Source: Datura wrightii
Lineage: Eukaryota; Streptophyta; Magnoliopsida; Solanales; Solanaceae
Reading direction: 5' to 3'
Length of the DNA stretch: 64,000 nt
Assembly: GCA_035772735.1 (NCBI GenBank)
Contig: JASDFA010000010.1
Coordinates: 155,312,501-155,376,500, forward strand
The notes beneath the pieces were generated by a model that searched no databases, had not been told where the DNA came from, and was given only the letters and a program-made list of their open reading frames with translations. Positions 47,651 through 59,968 of the stretch are shown piece after piece. Numbering within the stretch: position 1 is the first letter of the stretch; every line of letters begins with the position of its first letter. The position numbers were made by a program, and so were the translations under genes.

Positions 47651-48566
47651 ATTCCGTACTTTAAATATTTAGTAATAACTTAATTTTATACTTTACATTT
47701 TAATCTTTATGAGATAATTTAAAAAGTTTAAAATTAAGTTATTACTAAATGTTTAAAGTATAAAACCTCATAACAAAATATCATTCACGTTTTTACCTTT
47801 TTAAAAATAGAGTTCACATTTGACAAAATAGTTATTTAATAATTTTTCTAATATTTAGTATTTTAAAAAGGCAAGCTCGTGCACAAAATATCCCGCGTTA
47901 ATAGGGTCTGGAGAAGGTTCGGACCTAAGAAGTGTAATATAGATAGTCTATCCTAATGCAAGCATTAGTGGTTATCTCCACTAATTTTTATGAGTCTTTT
48001 TTAGCTTGGACAATCAATTACAAATAAATAAATGCGTTTCTAATATGATGTCAATTTATTAGTGTCAAAACAAGTTAGTAATAACTCATGATACGATTTT
48101 GTAAGTGCTAATTATTTAAACTAATAATTTATACTATATATTTTATTCTACTGTACAACTTTATATTACAATGTGTTTTCGTAATGCTAATATTTATGTT
48201 AAATGTTAATATATTAATACGTCAATAGTGTAGTGATATAAATTTTGTAACAATTAACATAAAATATACATAAAATACATGTATTTAAGTGTTGATGTAA
48301 AAACGAATATTTTTTTTACTTTTCAATCAAACATTATTTATATAACATTTAGTTCATTGAAACAAGTAATAGAACAAATTAAAGAATGAACTACTAGATT
48401 TGATCAAACTCTTAAACATAATCATTTATTAATATGAAATTCATAATTGTCTTTTTAAATTCTTATATTGTTACACAAACACATCTTTTAAATATTATTT
48501 ATGCTACTTTAAAAAAAACTTCTTATTAATATGAGGATATGCACGAGGCACGTACACTGAAACTAG
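47651..48566 (+). mobile_element. Plus-strand Helitron fragment ending in CTAG
   Basis: Shares with the other copies the AAATTAAGTTATTACTAAATG block, the captured CTAATGCAAGCATTAGTGGTTA module at about 47952-47973 and the GTGCTAATTATTTAAACTAAT block. It ends in a GC-richer segment (GCACGAGGCACGTAC), then CTAG at 48563-48566 followed by T. Its 5' part is replaced by an inverted piece (see the inverted repeat at 47657-47760). Confidence 0.65.
47657..47760. repeat. Foldback inverted repeat at a Helitron junction
   Basis: The arms 47657-47686 and 47731-47760 are reverse complements at 29 of 30 positions. Weaker pairing continues inward over another ~12 bases. The arms are the same Helitron block in opposite orientation. 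Confidence 0.8.
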
Positions 48567-50852
48567 TACTATATTAAAATTTAAAAGTGTGAAGACCTAC
48601 AGAAATATTGATTAGACTTTTTGTCGTTCGTTAAAAGACTCCACAATAGGTAAGATTATCATTTACTAATTTTATTAATTAATTATTTTCCTAATGTTTA
48701 GGATTTTAAAATTAAGTAAAGTTATAGTTATTAAATCTTTGCTTATTTGTAAGATGGAATAACTCATAATATTTAATACTTTAAAATTGAATAAATTTTA
48801 CATTGTAACTTTTTATAGTGTTTGATTTGGATAAAAAATGCTTTAAAAAAGTTGAAATTTGCTTTAAAAAGCCAAAAATCAAAAGTTGGTTCTTACCAAC
48901 TTTTTATTTTTGTTGCAATAAACCATATATGTTTGACCAAGATATTTACATTTTTATCCCCATAATACTTTCCTAATTTAAATAATACCCTTAAGCAAAT
49001 AAAACCTTACAACTCTTTTTCTTCTTCTCATTCTCTACCTTCATATTTTTTTCTGTTCCTCTTGTTCATATTTTTCATCATTTTTTCTTGCGTTCTCAGA
49101 GAACTCATGGTATTTTCGATATTTTGGTAAGTTCATCATTAAAATTGTATCTTATATATATCTCCATCTTTAATTTTATTTTTCTGGAGAAACAAGGATT
49201 GGACGGTGCTGAACTTTTAAACTGTAATTGAATCTGTAATATATATATCTCAAGTTTATATATCTCCGTCTTTAATTAAATCTGTAATTTTATTTTTCCG
49301 ACGAATCTGTATTTTTTTCGGTGAATCTGTAATTTTTTTTCTGGCGTAATTTTTTTTGGCAAATCTGTAATTTTTCTTCCGGTGAATCTGTAATTTTATT
49401 TTTTGGCAAATCTGTAATTTTTTTTCCGACAAACCTGTGATTTTTTTTCCGGCGAATCAGTGAATTTATTTTTTCGTTGATTCCATTTTATTTTATTGGA
49501 CTTGAGATTGTATTCTTGTTCTCTTATATGATATTCGCCCCGCCAAAATTTTATTTAAAATTTTTCGGCTGCTAGTATATCTGATAGCACTGACCATCCA
49601 AATAGGGTTTTTGGTACATATTTTTTAGGCTGATCATTTGATGTCGAACTCTATTTATAACCTCACTCGTTCATAGTTTAATAATGAAAACATACAATTA
49701 ATTTGTTAATTTTTTAAGCAAAGAAAAGTCACTCAAATTTTTTACAAAATATTAATTTTTGTGCATATTAGAAAAAAAATTGAGGTAGTATTAATTCATT
49801 TAAATTATTATAATTGATTTTACAAATAAAAAATGAAACTATACTCCTAATAAAAAGTAAAGGGAGATTTACCTAATTTTATTCAAGTTATATATTTTAA
49901 AAATTAAAAATGACATAAGTAATTAGTTTATATTAAACATAAATAAAAAAATTATAAAATAATTTAAATTTTAGTTATTTTAGAAATAAAATATCACATT
50001 AATTTACTTTTATAGTGTTAACAACTTTAAGGGCATTTCAGTTATTTGACCAAAAATAAGTGTTTAACAACACTTATGTTATATGTATCAAACACATCAA
50101 TAACTTTTTTTCAGTTTCAACACTTTAATCCAGACACATAACTGTTTATTTATAAAATAAGTTTCAACACTTTAAAAAGTGTTGTAAGCACCTTTGTTTA
50201 AAAGTTACCTTTTTTCAGCTAAATCAAACGGGCTCTAAATCTATCCTTTTTTGAACTATCTTAAAAATCCTAACATTTAAGATTATAAAATTTATATTGT
50301 TACTTTTTAAATTGGATGTGATTTTTTGTCGGATTCATTTTAGAATATGATTCCTTTATATCAATAATGTTGCTTAAACTTTGAAGAATAAAATGTGGCA
50401 GATAAATTTGAAACACCACAGAGTTGACAAAAATTTAATGTTTGAAAAACATGATAATAATGTTTTCTCTGTATTTAGGTTTATTAATTTTAGGCTTAGG
50501 AATTTTTTAGGATCTTTTTTCCAATTAATTTTACTGATGTAGAATTTTATTAATTCAGGATTGCTGGCATGTGTTTAGTAATTGTAATTATAATTGTTAT
50601 GCCGACTCAAGTTATATATGTGTATGTGTGTGTGAATAAAAAAATTTTTATTCATCTATATTTTCACCCAAACAAGTATTAAAATATTTTTCTTGAATGA
50701 TGAATTAGTAATGAATTAACAAAAAAGAAAAAATCTTAGCTACAACCAATTTAGCATAGAAGTTTGTAGCTAAATCAAAATTTTTTCTGCAGTACTTGTT
50801 GTCAAATAAGCTACGCGTTTTTGTCACGTGTTAAGCGTGTATACTAAACTAA
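48567..50852 (+). mobile_element. Second plus-strand Helitron, carrying a nested element
   Basis: Begins directly after the previous CTAG end with TACTATATTAAAATTTAAAAG, the family 5' end lacking its first bases. It is interrupted by a GAGCCC-type element (48812-50236). Its right end (CACGTGTTAAGCGTGTA... CTAA) abuts the next Helitron start. The 3' end assignment is tentative. Confidence 0.5.
48812..50236 (-). mobile_element. GAGCCC-ended transposable element nested in a Helitron
   Basis: The minus-strand start is GAGCCCGTTTGATTTAGCTG. The left end is a degenerate inverted match (AGTGTTTGATTTGG). It is a longer relative of the 23.79-24.80 kb element, sharing the TTGGTTCTTACCAACTTTTTAT block and the GAATCTGTAATTTTTTTTCC minisatellite (49290-49460). 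No transposase is present. Confidence 0.65.
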
Positions 50853-52173
50853 TCTATACTGTATTAGAAGTGTGAAGATCCTTAGAAATGTTGTTTGAAG
50901 TTTTCTTCATTCACTAAAAGACTCTACAATAGATAAAATTGTCATTTACTATTTTTCTTTAATAATTATCATTTCATTATTATCCTAATACTTAGGAGTT
51001 TACATTAATTAAAGTTATAGCTACAAATATTTACTTATCTAAAAGGTAAGAACCCCTAATATTTAGTATTTTAAGATTGACAAATCTTAATTTATGTAAA
51101 GATTTTTTATTAAAGCGCATAGATTAAAGGAGATAAAAAAGTTGAGCTAATTATCTCAAAAAAGGGTAAAATAAAAAGTCTAAAATTAAGTTATTACTAA
51201 ATATTTAAAATATCAAACCTTATAGTAAAATATCATTCACTTTTTTACCCTTTTAGAAATAAAATTTAAACTTGATAAAATTGTTATTTAATTATTTTTC
51301 TAATATTTAAAATTTTAAATTAACTAAATTTGAAGTATTAAATTCTTTCTTATTTGAAATATATAGAAAATATTAATATTTAGAAATTCAAAAGCGATTA
51401 GGATTTTATCTTTTAAGAAATAATTACACGTTGAATGAAATTGTACTTATAATGCAAATCAATCTTATGTTTAGGACTTTTGAAAATATAATTTGAAAAA
51501 AGGACATCCTGGTGCATAAAGCATCACGTGTAAACAAGGCCCAGAGAAGGATCGCACCCCAAAGAGTGTGATATAGAAAAGTCTACCTTAATGCAAGCAT
51601 TAGTGGTTATTTTCACTAATTTTAATGAGTTTTTCTTAGTTTGGACGATCAATACAAATAAATAAATATGTTTGTAATATCATATCAATTTATTAGTACA
51701 AAACAAGCCAGTAGTAACTCACAATACGATTTCATAAGTGCTAATTGTTTAAATTAATAACTTATACTAATCTTCTATTCTACTATATAATTTTCTATTA
51801 TAATTTGTCTTCGTAGTGCTAATATTTATATTATATGTTAATTAATCTGTCAATAGTGTAGTAATAGAAAATTTATAATAATTAATATAAAATATACATA
51901 TAAATCACATTTAAGTGCTTATGTAAAAGCGAATAATTTTTTTACCTTTTAATCAAACGTTAATTTTATGATATTTTTATTCATTGACTAGCATTAGAAC
52001 AAACTGAAAAAAAAAAATTACTATATTGGATCAAACTCTTGGATATAATCATTTACCAATTTGAAATTCATAATTTTCTTTCAAAATTCTTATATTGTTA
52101 TACAAATATATATTTTAAATATTATTTATTGTATTTTTAAAAATTTGTTCTTAGTAGTATGAAGAACATGTGA
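50853..52173 (+). mobile_element. Third plus-strand Helitron
   Basis: The 5' end is TCTATACTGTATTAGAAGTG preceded by A, followed by the conserved CTACAATAGATAAAATTGTCATT segment. The captured CTTAATGCAAGCATTAGTGG module lies at about 51585. The 3' GC-rich part (GTGAGACGCGCGTAT) runs straight into an internal Helitron block, so its CTRR end is lost. Confidence 0.6.
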
Positions 52174-53790
52174 GACGCGCGTATATCATTTGCTATTTTT
52201 CTTAAATAATTATCATTTAATTATTGTCCTAATATTTAAGACTTTGAAATTAATTAAAGTTATAGCTACAAATCTTGACTTATTTCTAAAAGGTAAAAAC
52301 TCCAAATATGTAGCATTTTAAAATTAACTAAAATTTTGCTTCTTAAATATTTTCTTATTTGAACTATATTAAAAGTCCAAACATTTAATACTTTAAAATC
52401 AATTACAATTCTATCAACTTATATTAATCCTTTATTTATTAAATTAACTAATTATCTATCACAGTATTTCAACTGACGATATGAGAAAATAAATTAAAAA
52501 GTATAATTTTATTATGTATTAATACTCTGAGTTTCTTCATCATCATCTTCTTCTTCTTTTTAAAAAAAATATATAATCGAATATATATAAACACAACATT
52601 ATTTTAAGTTGTTTTAATTAATCAGGTGCTCTTGTTATTCACGCTTTTTAGTTAAATCTGCATGATTTTTTTTCATTTCAATTTATGTGAACCTGTTTCG
52701 CTAAACACATCTATTAAGAGAGAGAAAAAATTGAGCTGAATTCATCTCATAAAAGGTAAAACAAAAAGTTTAAAATTAAGTTTTTACTAAATATTTGAAA
52801 TAAAAAACGTCGTAGCAAAATATCATTCACCTTTTTTACCCTTTTAAAATAGAGTTCAATACTTGACAAAATAGCTATTTAATTTTTTTTAATATTTTAA
52901 ATTTTAAAAATAACTAAATATTATGATTAGATCCTTCCTTATGTGAAATATACAAAAAAATATTAATATTCAAAAATTTAAAAGCAATTAAGATTTTATT
53001 TTTTAAAAAATAATTACACTTTGAGCAAAATTGTGCTTATAATGCAAATCAATATTATGTTTAAAACTTTTGAAAATACAATTTGAAAAAAAAAATCAGC
53101 CCGATGCATAAAACATCCCGCATTAACAGAGTTTGGAGAAGAATTGCACCCAAGAAGTGTGATATAGATAATCTGCCCTAATGCAAACATTAGTGAATGT
53201 TTCCACTAAATTTGATGAGTCTTTCTTAGTTTGGTCAATTGCAAATAAATAAATGTGCTTGTGAAATGATATTAATTTATTAGTGCCAACCCAAAACAAG
53301 TTAGTAATAACTCACTCTATGATTTCATAAGTGATAACTGTTTAAACTAATAACTTATAGTATATATTCCCTTCTACTATATAATTTTGTATTACAATAC
53401 TTTTTCATAATGATAATATTTAAATTAAATGTTAATCTGTTAATAGTTTAGTAATACAAATTTCGTAATAATTTACATGAAATATACATATAATGCATGC
53501 ATTTAAGTGTTCATATAAAAACAAACGATTTTTTAAAAATCTTTTCAATCAAATGTTATTTTTACGACGTTTTTATTCATTTAGACAAGTATTAGAATAC
53601 ATCGAAGAAAAAACTACTTGATATCAAACTCTTAAATATAATCGTTTATCAATTTGAAATTATAATTTTATTTCTAAATTTTTAGATTGTTACGCAAATA
53701 TCTTTTTTAAATATTCTTTATGTTATTTTTAATAACTTATTCTTATTAATATGAGGAGTACGCGCGAGACGCATACGTCTAAAAATGATA
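52174..53790 (+). mobile_element. Fourth plus-strand Helitron, 5' truncated
   Basis: Starts inside the family consensus (ATCATTTGCTATTTTTCTTAAATAATTATC), about 80 bp from where a 5' end would be. It contains all the internal blocks, including the captured module at 53175-53200, and ends near the GC-rich CGCGCGAGACGCATACGTCTAA segment. Beyond it the host repeat resumes. Confidence 0.6.
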
Positions 53791-54203
53791 TTTAATAAGT
53801 ATATTAAGCTTCTTGTTAACATCTCAATCTCTTATCAGGTTCTTGACAAGTAAGCATGCACAGTTAAAAAGGTTTTAATTATATTAAGAAGTGTTTATTT
53901 AAAAATATATAAAATGATTTGTAAATACGCATTTGAACAATTCGTTAAATCAAAATTTCAAATAACATTTGAAATTTAATGTTTATTTTTCAATTATATT
54001 TCTTATCAACTTGAAATAAATCAGAATATAAAATTGAAAAAATCGTTTAATAAATAACTTCAAGTGAAATAATAGTTCATTCAAAAATTTACTTCTTTTT
54101 CAAATAAAATTTACGTTTAACCATAAAATTACTTTTTCAATAACTTCAAATTTTAACTTTAAATATTGATTTTTTTCAACTTCCACTTAATATTTGTCTA
54201 AGT
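53791..54203. other. Host repeat sequence resuming after the Helitron cluster
   Basis: From CTTGTTAACATCTCAATCTC this matches 63.43-63.98 kb (shared blocks TGTAAATAC..ATTTG and AATAACTTCAAGTGAAATA). It continues the duplicated sequence that stops near 35.44 kb. No gene. Confidence 0.55.
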
Positions 54204-54973
54204 TAGAACAGGCTAACAGGATGGGATGGACGGGACGAGATGAAGTTGGACGGGATGGCTGGGGTCAGGATGAGCCGCCGGACCGAGACGAATCGGGATG
54301 GACCGCCAGTCCCATTTTGTCCCACTATAAAACGGGATAGGATAGGATGGGATAAATGGGATAAACGGGATAAAAATAATCCTTTTTAAAAAAATTATTT
54401 AATAAAAGTGTAAGTTATGATTTTAAAATTTAAATTACTTTTGAAATTTTATAGTCTTATACTCTTAAATCTTATAGTTAGAGACTTTAAATTTCAAATT
54501 TCAAATTTAAAATATGAATTAAGAATTTGGCTAAAATTTGTTAAAGTTTGAAATTTGAAATTTAAAATTTGAAATTTGAAATAATTATTTTGTTTGAATT
54601 TATAAATTTGTTAAAATTTTGTAAATTAAATTCTATAGGAAGTTTATAAGTTTGTAATTTGTCAATTTGTAATTAATTTTTTCTCAAGAATAGATTAAAA
54701 GACTAGTATTAAATATAATATAATAAATAATGAAATTAAAAATTTAGGGTAAAAGTCTTTAAATTTATTCAGATAAAATATAATGATACAAATTTGTATT
54801 ACAATTTACAAATATTAATAGAAATCTACATAATCATCTTCTGGGAAGGGTTCTGTTTGAACTAGGCCTTGAATATTATACTAATATTTGTATAGTCATA
54901 TGAAGTTTCTTTCTAACTCTTCTATCATTTGAGCTGAAATATTTTCCTGCACTGACATAGATTATTGTCGGTG

Positions 54974-55195
54974 TTATGCTTCCTTGTCATCATCATTGTT
55001 GATAGCTGCATCTAACAAAATTTCTTGTTGGGAAATTAACTTTGGTAGCCCGTAATTTCTCCGATCCATGTTGATCCAATCTCTGAATAAAACCGATATC
55101 TCCAAGTTATCTTTTGCTAATAAAATATTGGTGGTCTCCAATTTGAAATCTTGTCGCGCTAAAAGCGACCTCTGAAGTGACAAACTATACTTCAA
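54974..55195 (-). pseudogene. hAT transposase C-terminal fragment
   Basis: An open run of 73 codons resembling the end of plant hAT transposases just after the dimerisation region (YSLSLQRSLLARQDFKLE, then FRDWINMDRR, then an acidic tail). The dimerisation core upstream is decayed. Confidence 0.6.
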
Positions 55196-55812
55196 TAGCT
55201 AGCACGTCACAAACCATCTTGTTAAACATTGAAAATATGCTGCCAAGAGCCCTCCACCAATCCAAAATATATGGGATCCGTCAACATTTGCAACACTTTC
55301 CCATCCCTGACTAAGATATTCATCAAAGCCATAACTGTCAGAAAAATCAAGACCAATAATATCTTACACAAACCCATGGGTAGTATCTACTCGAACCCTA
55401 GAAGATTGAGGAACATGTACATTATTAGTTTGTCACTGGCAATAGGTGTCATACATCATTCTAGCATGCACTTTAATACTATTTTTACAATTTTTCATAC
55501 TTGGGATTTCATGATCTTGAATCTCTAAATTTTCATAACTTTTTTTGAACCACACTTTTTGCTCCTCTTTCTTTATATTCTGGTTTAAAAAGAATAGCAG
55601 TTAAATAAATTTGAGAAATAGTAAAAAAAAATATTTTTAAAAATTTTCAATCATAACCTCAACTGCTGGTGCAAACTTTTCAATTTTTTTTATATTTAGC
55701 AAATTTATAACAGCACATACATTTATTAAAATTTCACAAAGAGTTGAAAAATACACGCCATAAAATATTTTTATTGTTTGATAAAATAATTTAAAAAATT
55801 TATTAAGTTCAT

Positions 55813-56103
55813 TTACTTCGTTCCAATCACATCATTAAGTTTTAATTTTGGATCAAAATATGAACATTGTAGGTCATAGTGATATCTTCTATAAATATAG
55901 GCAACTTCTAACATTTCATATAATGAATTCCACCTAGTTTTAATATGTCTTGGAATTTTCCTATATGAAAGTTCACATATTTTACAAATTTCTTTATATT
56001 CACGAATTCTAGAGCTTTTGTTCATTTGAAAAATTCTAAAACATGCATATTTAACTGTAGTACGTTTAGTATCAAATAACTTAATACTATCTCTTACAAC
56101 CAA
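55813..56103 (-). pseudogene. hAT transposase central fragment
   Basis: Contains IPRHIKTRWNSLYEMLEVA, the strongly conserved RWNSxxxML region of RicESLEEPER-type hAT transposases. Flanking transposase similarity at 56.1-56.4 kb is in other frames with stops. Confidence 0.8.
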
Positions 56104-56799
56104 ATTAAATACATGAGCTGCACATCTAACATGAAAACATCATTATTAATTGGACACAATCTAGCTCTTACCATACTAACAATACTAGTATTTGCAGAAG
56201 CATTATAAAGATAACACTCATTACTTTGTCACAAAGACCATAAAATTCTAAAATTTCAAGTACAGTACATGCTATGTACCAAGTAGTTTTTCTCTACTCA
56301 CAAACCTTATAACCTATGGTTGAAGGTTCCAATTATGATCAACCTAGTATACAGTAATAGTTAAATAATCAACAACATTAATACTATGACTCATATCAGA
56401 TATAATAAAAACTCTACCTTCTAAATAGCTAAATAAACAGCGAAGATAATGACGATATTTAGCTTGAAATTCAAAAACATCCTATTTAACCATGTTTTTA
56501 AAAAAACCTTGAAAAGAAGGATTATAAGTTTCTTGAATATACGTCATAAATTTGGGATGAGAAGGAAAATTAAAAGGCAAACCACAGACCGCAATCATTT
56601 TTGCAATGTTTTCACGGTCTCTACCTCTATCCTATTTTCATTGTGTAACAGGGCCACTTGGGTTTAAAGGGTCTAACTGGCTTTATACCATGTTGGGAAC
56701 CCCCTTCCGATCCAACAAGGACAGAATTAGAAGCGTTGGGTTTGGAGGCTGCCATATATTCAAGTTTACAACATTGTAATAAATATCTATTTAACTCCC

Positions 56800-57265
56800 T
56801 CCCCCACCGGTCCACATTCGCTTCCACCACATTGATGCTTAAATATTTTTCTACATTTATTACAAATAGCTAGCATTTTTTTCCTCATTCTGATGCATAA
56901 ATTGCCAAACAATAGAAGTTTTAGGATGTTCAACCTTTGTCTTACCCTAGTATGAGGTACAGGGGAAGTTGAGCTCCAAACTGAGGATTATCCTAAATTG
57001 GAGCTTTGATAGCCGGACTAGTAGATGTATCAACTAATTCTTCTCGTTCTAATTCTACCTCTTCATCTAGTTCTTCATCTAATAAATTACCATAACGTCT
57101 TTCTAAAATTTCATTATCCAGTGGAGTATCCAAATTAATATTAATAGGAGTATCATTAATATGTGTAAATTCTTCTGTATTAATTCTAACTCTAGGCATC
57201 GATTGAAAGAAACTACCAAATTTTTTAGAACTGAAACCTGTATTTTCTTTTGTCGAAAAACTCAA
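56800..57265 (-). pseudogene. hAT transposase N-terminal fragment with BED-like zinc finger
   Basis: The Glu-rich leader (57265-56993) is followed, across stops, by SIVWQFMHQNEE and CNKCRKIF (about 56850-56925). These are the aromatic start and first Cys pair of a BED finger, the DNA-binding domain of hAT transposases. Frame breaks make it non-functional. Confidence 0.6.
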
Positions 57266-58044
57266 TGCATTTGATAATGCTCCTAATTTGGATGCAATAT
57301 CCTTCTCTTTTTCAGAACTTTTTTTTTTCCGTATAATCCATATTATAATTTATGACTAAATAAATATAACATAATCAAATTTAAATAAGAGACAAAAATT
57401 AAATGCGAAAATTAAATAAATTAAGAGAAATAAGTATGAAACGAATGTACCAAACGCCTGTGTAAAAGCAGCCGATTATAACCAATAGTCTGAAATTGAT
57501 GTAGCAACTAGCAACGAGAATGTTACCAAACTTGACATTAGATAGTTGATACTTGATTAGCGCAAATATTAATAAAAATAAAAATAAGTTAGAGAAATTG
57601 AAGAATGAAAATGAGAGAGTGAGATAGTAGAGATTATGAATTTGTGAGAAATTATAAAAGGGTAGGGTATTTATAGTTATTAGATAGGACGTAAGTGTAG
57701 TTTTTTAAAATTTAGAGTTTAAAAATAAATTAAAGGGATAGAGAGGGTTTAGGTGGCTGTTGGGGGCCTTGGGGGCTGAAATAGCCGTTGGGGGCCTCTC
57801 ACCCCAATCGCCGGCAACGACTAGTTATATTAAAAAAAAAAAGTTTAAACGTAATTTTCGAAACGAACAGGAATGACCGGTCTGATATCAGGATGAATCC
57901 GGCCTATCAGTAAAAAATCCCGTCCCATACCTCTTAATTTCACGAATCAGCCAAAATCGAAACTATTAAAATCCAAATCCGAATTCAAAACAATACGCGG
58001 CCGAACCGGAACATCCCATCCCGTTAACTAGTCCTAGTCCAAAT

Positions 58045-58240
58045 GAAGCCTAAGTATTCCACATGAGTCATTAATATACAGAATATAAAGAAAAAAAATG
58101 TGAAACATGTTTTAATTTGTGTTTCTTTTTTAATTGCATAAAATAAAATTTAGATGGTCAATCAACATTGCAATGACTAATGAGTGGTCGAAATATCACA
58201 ATTCAGATTAAAATCCAACATTATCACTCTTTACTGGTGG
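58045..58240. other. Short spacer, nothing recognised
   Basis: AT-rich sequence between the hAT target duplication and a more balanced, exon-like patch. Confidence 0.5.
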
Positions 58241-58397
58241 AAACGGGTATTTACCGGATTCCCTGAATCCGATCTCATTCATTACAACCATCACCCGAGC
58301 TTCCTTTTACTGAGACCGATTTGAGTTTACGAGAGGATCATACAATATCAGAAATCGGAGATCGAAAGTTCAACAGATCAACCGACGTGTATGATAG
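58241..58397 (+). other. Putative non-coding first exon with splice donor
   Basis: A GC-richer patch (ACCCGAGCTTCC ... GAAATCGGAGATCGAAAG) ends ATGATAG/GTAAGT, a near-perfect splice donor at 58398. It looks like a 5' leader exon. It could be spliced to an acceptor shortly before 60463 (for example after AAACACAG), making a long leader intron of the reductase gene, or it may be an orphan exon. Confidence 0.35.
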
Positions 58398-59198
58398 GTA
58401 AGTAATTTGATATGTGCAGATAATTCTCTCAATTTATTTATGTAAATTTGATTGTTTGCCCCATTCCCGCAGTACGTTTCGGTCACTTCAATTTTGTCTT
58501 TTTTGAAGGATGAATATTCGCGAACATTTACTAAGGCACTTTTTTAATTTGGGTTTTAACTTAGATTTGATATTTTCGGTTAGATTGCATAAAGGTCTTA
58601 GCTGTGGATGACTAAATAAAAAGCAGTTCAGTGTATAAAGAATTCCAGGTTATAGCAGGATTCTTTGTGATGTAAATAACCTACCCTAGATTTGAATGAC
58701 TAGTATGTAAAATTATGTGTTTCCACTGAAGTCGGTCTAAGAACTGCTAAAATGAAAAAGAAATCCTAAATTGCCCTAATGAGCAACTATTATTTTTTTA
58801 CTAGAATGAAATTCACCTTCTGTTTTTATTATAATCATGGTGTTCGGGTTAGCTTGATTAAGAAATCACCTAGTGTTTTTGTCTCTGTTGAAATTTGAAC
58901 CTGAGAATTCTTGGTTCTCAACCCACTTCATTGACCACTAAGTCCCACCTTTTGAGTGCTAGAATGAAATTCACCTTAATAGAGCTGAATGGTATATTCA
59001 ACAAATTCACAGTCAGCTCCAGCTGATTCAGGATTGGGGGGATAGTTCAAGGGGGAAGGAGTTGTGGGAAGAATCTATTTTATGAAGACCTGTAAGAGCT
59101 TCAACATTGGATGGACCAATGGAATCCTCTAAATTGTTTATTAAAATTGGCTAGTTCAAACTTGTGAATATTGCACTGTAATTGATTTTCTTTTTTAA

Positions 59199-59968
59199 CC
59201 AAAAAGGTCAAATATGCCCTTAATGTATTAAAAATGACTCAAAAATGTCTTCCTTCCACTTATTGAATCAAATTTTTTCTTTACTCAAATTTTTCCTTGA
59301 CGTTATTTTTTAGGCTTAAAATTGTCCTTCCATTAACAGTCATTTATATGGCATTTAAATATTTAATTAAACAAGTGTACTTCATTTGTTTGTCCACATA
59401 AAATTATGGCCCAACCCAACACAAAAATCAATTTAAATTAACGCAACTAAGGCGCTAAGCAATAAAATCTTTTTTCACCTTCCATTTTCAATCAGTTCCT
59501 GTACCAACAATTTTAAGAACTTATCTTAATCTTTGTTAAATATGGAAAAGATCATTTGATCCCAATTTGTAAAGCACTTCATGTGATCACTTCCTAGCAT
59601 TCTTGGGAGTAGTACAAGAATCATACAAGGGAATGTACTCACTTCATCCCAATTTGTTTGTCACTTTTTTCTTTAGCTGTTGCTATAGAAATTAATTGAA
59701 AATGGGAGGTGAAAAAATGATTTTATCACTTAACTGCATTAATTTAAGACGGGTTTCGTGTTGGGTTGGGTCAGAATGTTGTGTGAACCAATAGATAAAG
59801 GCCACACATATAATTAAAATTTAATTAAACTTCATGTAGTTGTGTCGTTAATAAAGGGGTAATTTTAAGCCTGAAAATAACGTTAGGGGTAAATTTGTTC
59901 CCAGAGGTAGAAGGAGGGCATTTCTAAGTCATTTCTAATATGTTAAGGGCATTTCTGACCCTTTTCCA
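59199..59968. mobile_element. MITE with ~70-bp terminal inverted repeats
   Basis: The left end (GGTCAAATATGCCCTTAATG ... CTCAAAAATGTCTTCCTTCC) matches the right end in inverted form (GGGTCAGAAATGCCCTTAAC ... TTAGAAATGCCCTCCTTC). Both sides carry TTTTTTAA (59191-59198; 59969-59976), possibly part of an 8-9-bp duplication. Mutator-type MITE ends of this kind are common in Solanaceae. It sits in the presumed promoter/leader-intron zone of the reductase gene. Confidence 0.7.

Larger units (their letters stand above)
54204..58036 (-). mobile_element. hAT-family DNA transposon (inactive)
   Basis: The ends TAGAACAGGCTAACAGGATG and, inverted, TAGGACTAGTTAACGGGATG match at about 20 of 25 positions. 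They are flanked by GTCTAAGT (54196-54203) and GTCCAAAT (58037-58044), an 8-bp duplication now matching at 6 of 8. GGGAT/CCCGTCCC-rich subterminal motifs lie at both ends. Minus-strand transposase pieces are inside, all broken. An 8-bp duplication plus hAT protein motifs make the family call firm. Confidence 0.8.

Noticed and set aside
56627..56873. Separate small genes on both strands near 56.65-56.87 kb
   Set aside because: Both lie within the hAT transposase remnant; the zinc-finger fragment in another frame explains the local coding character.
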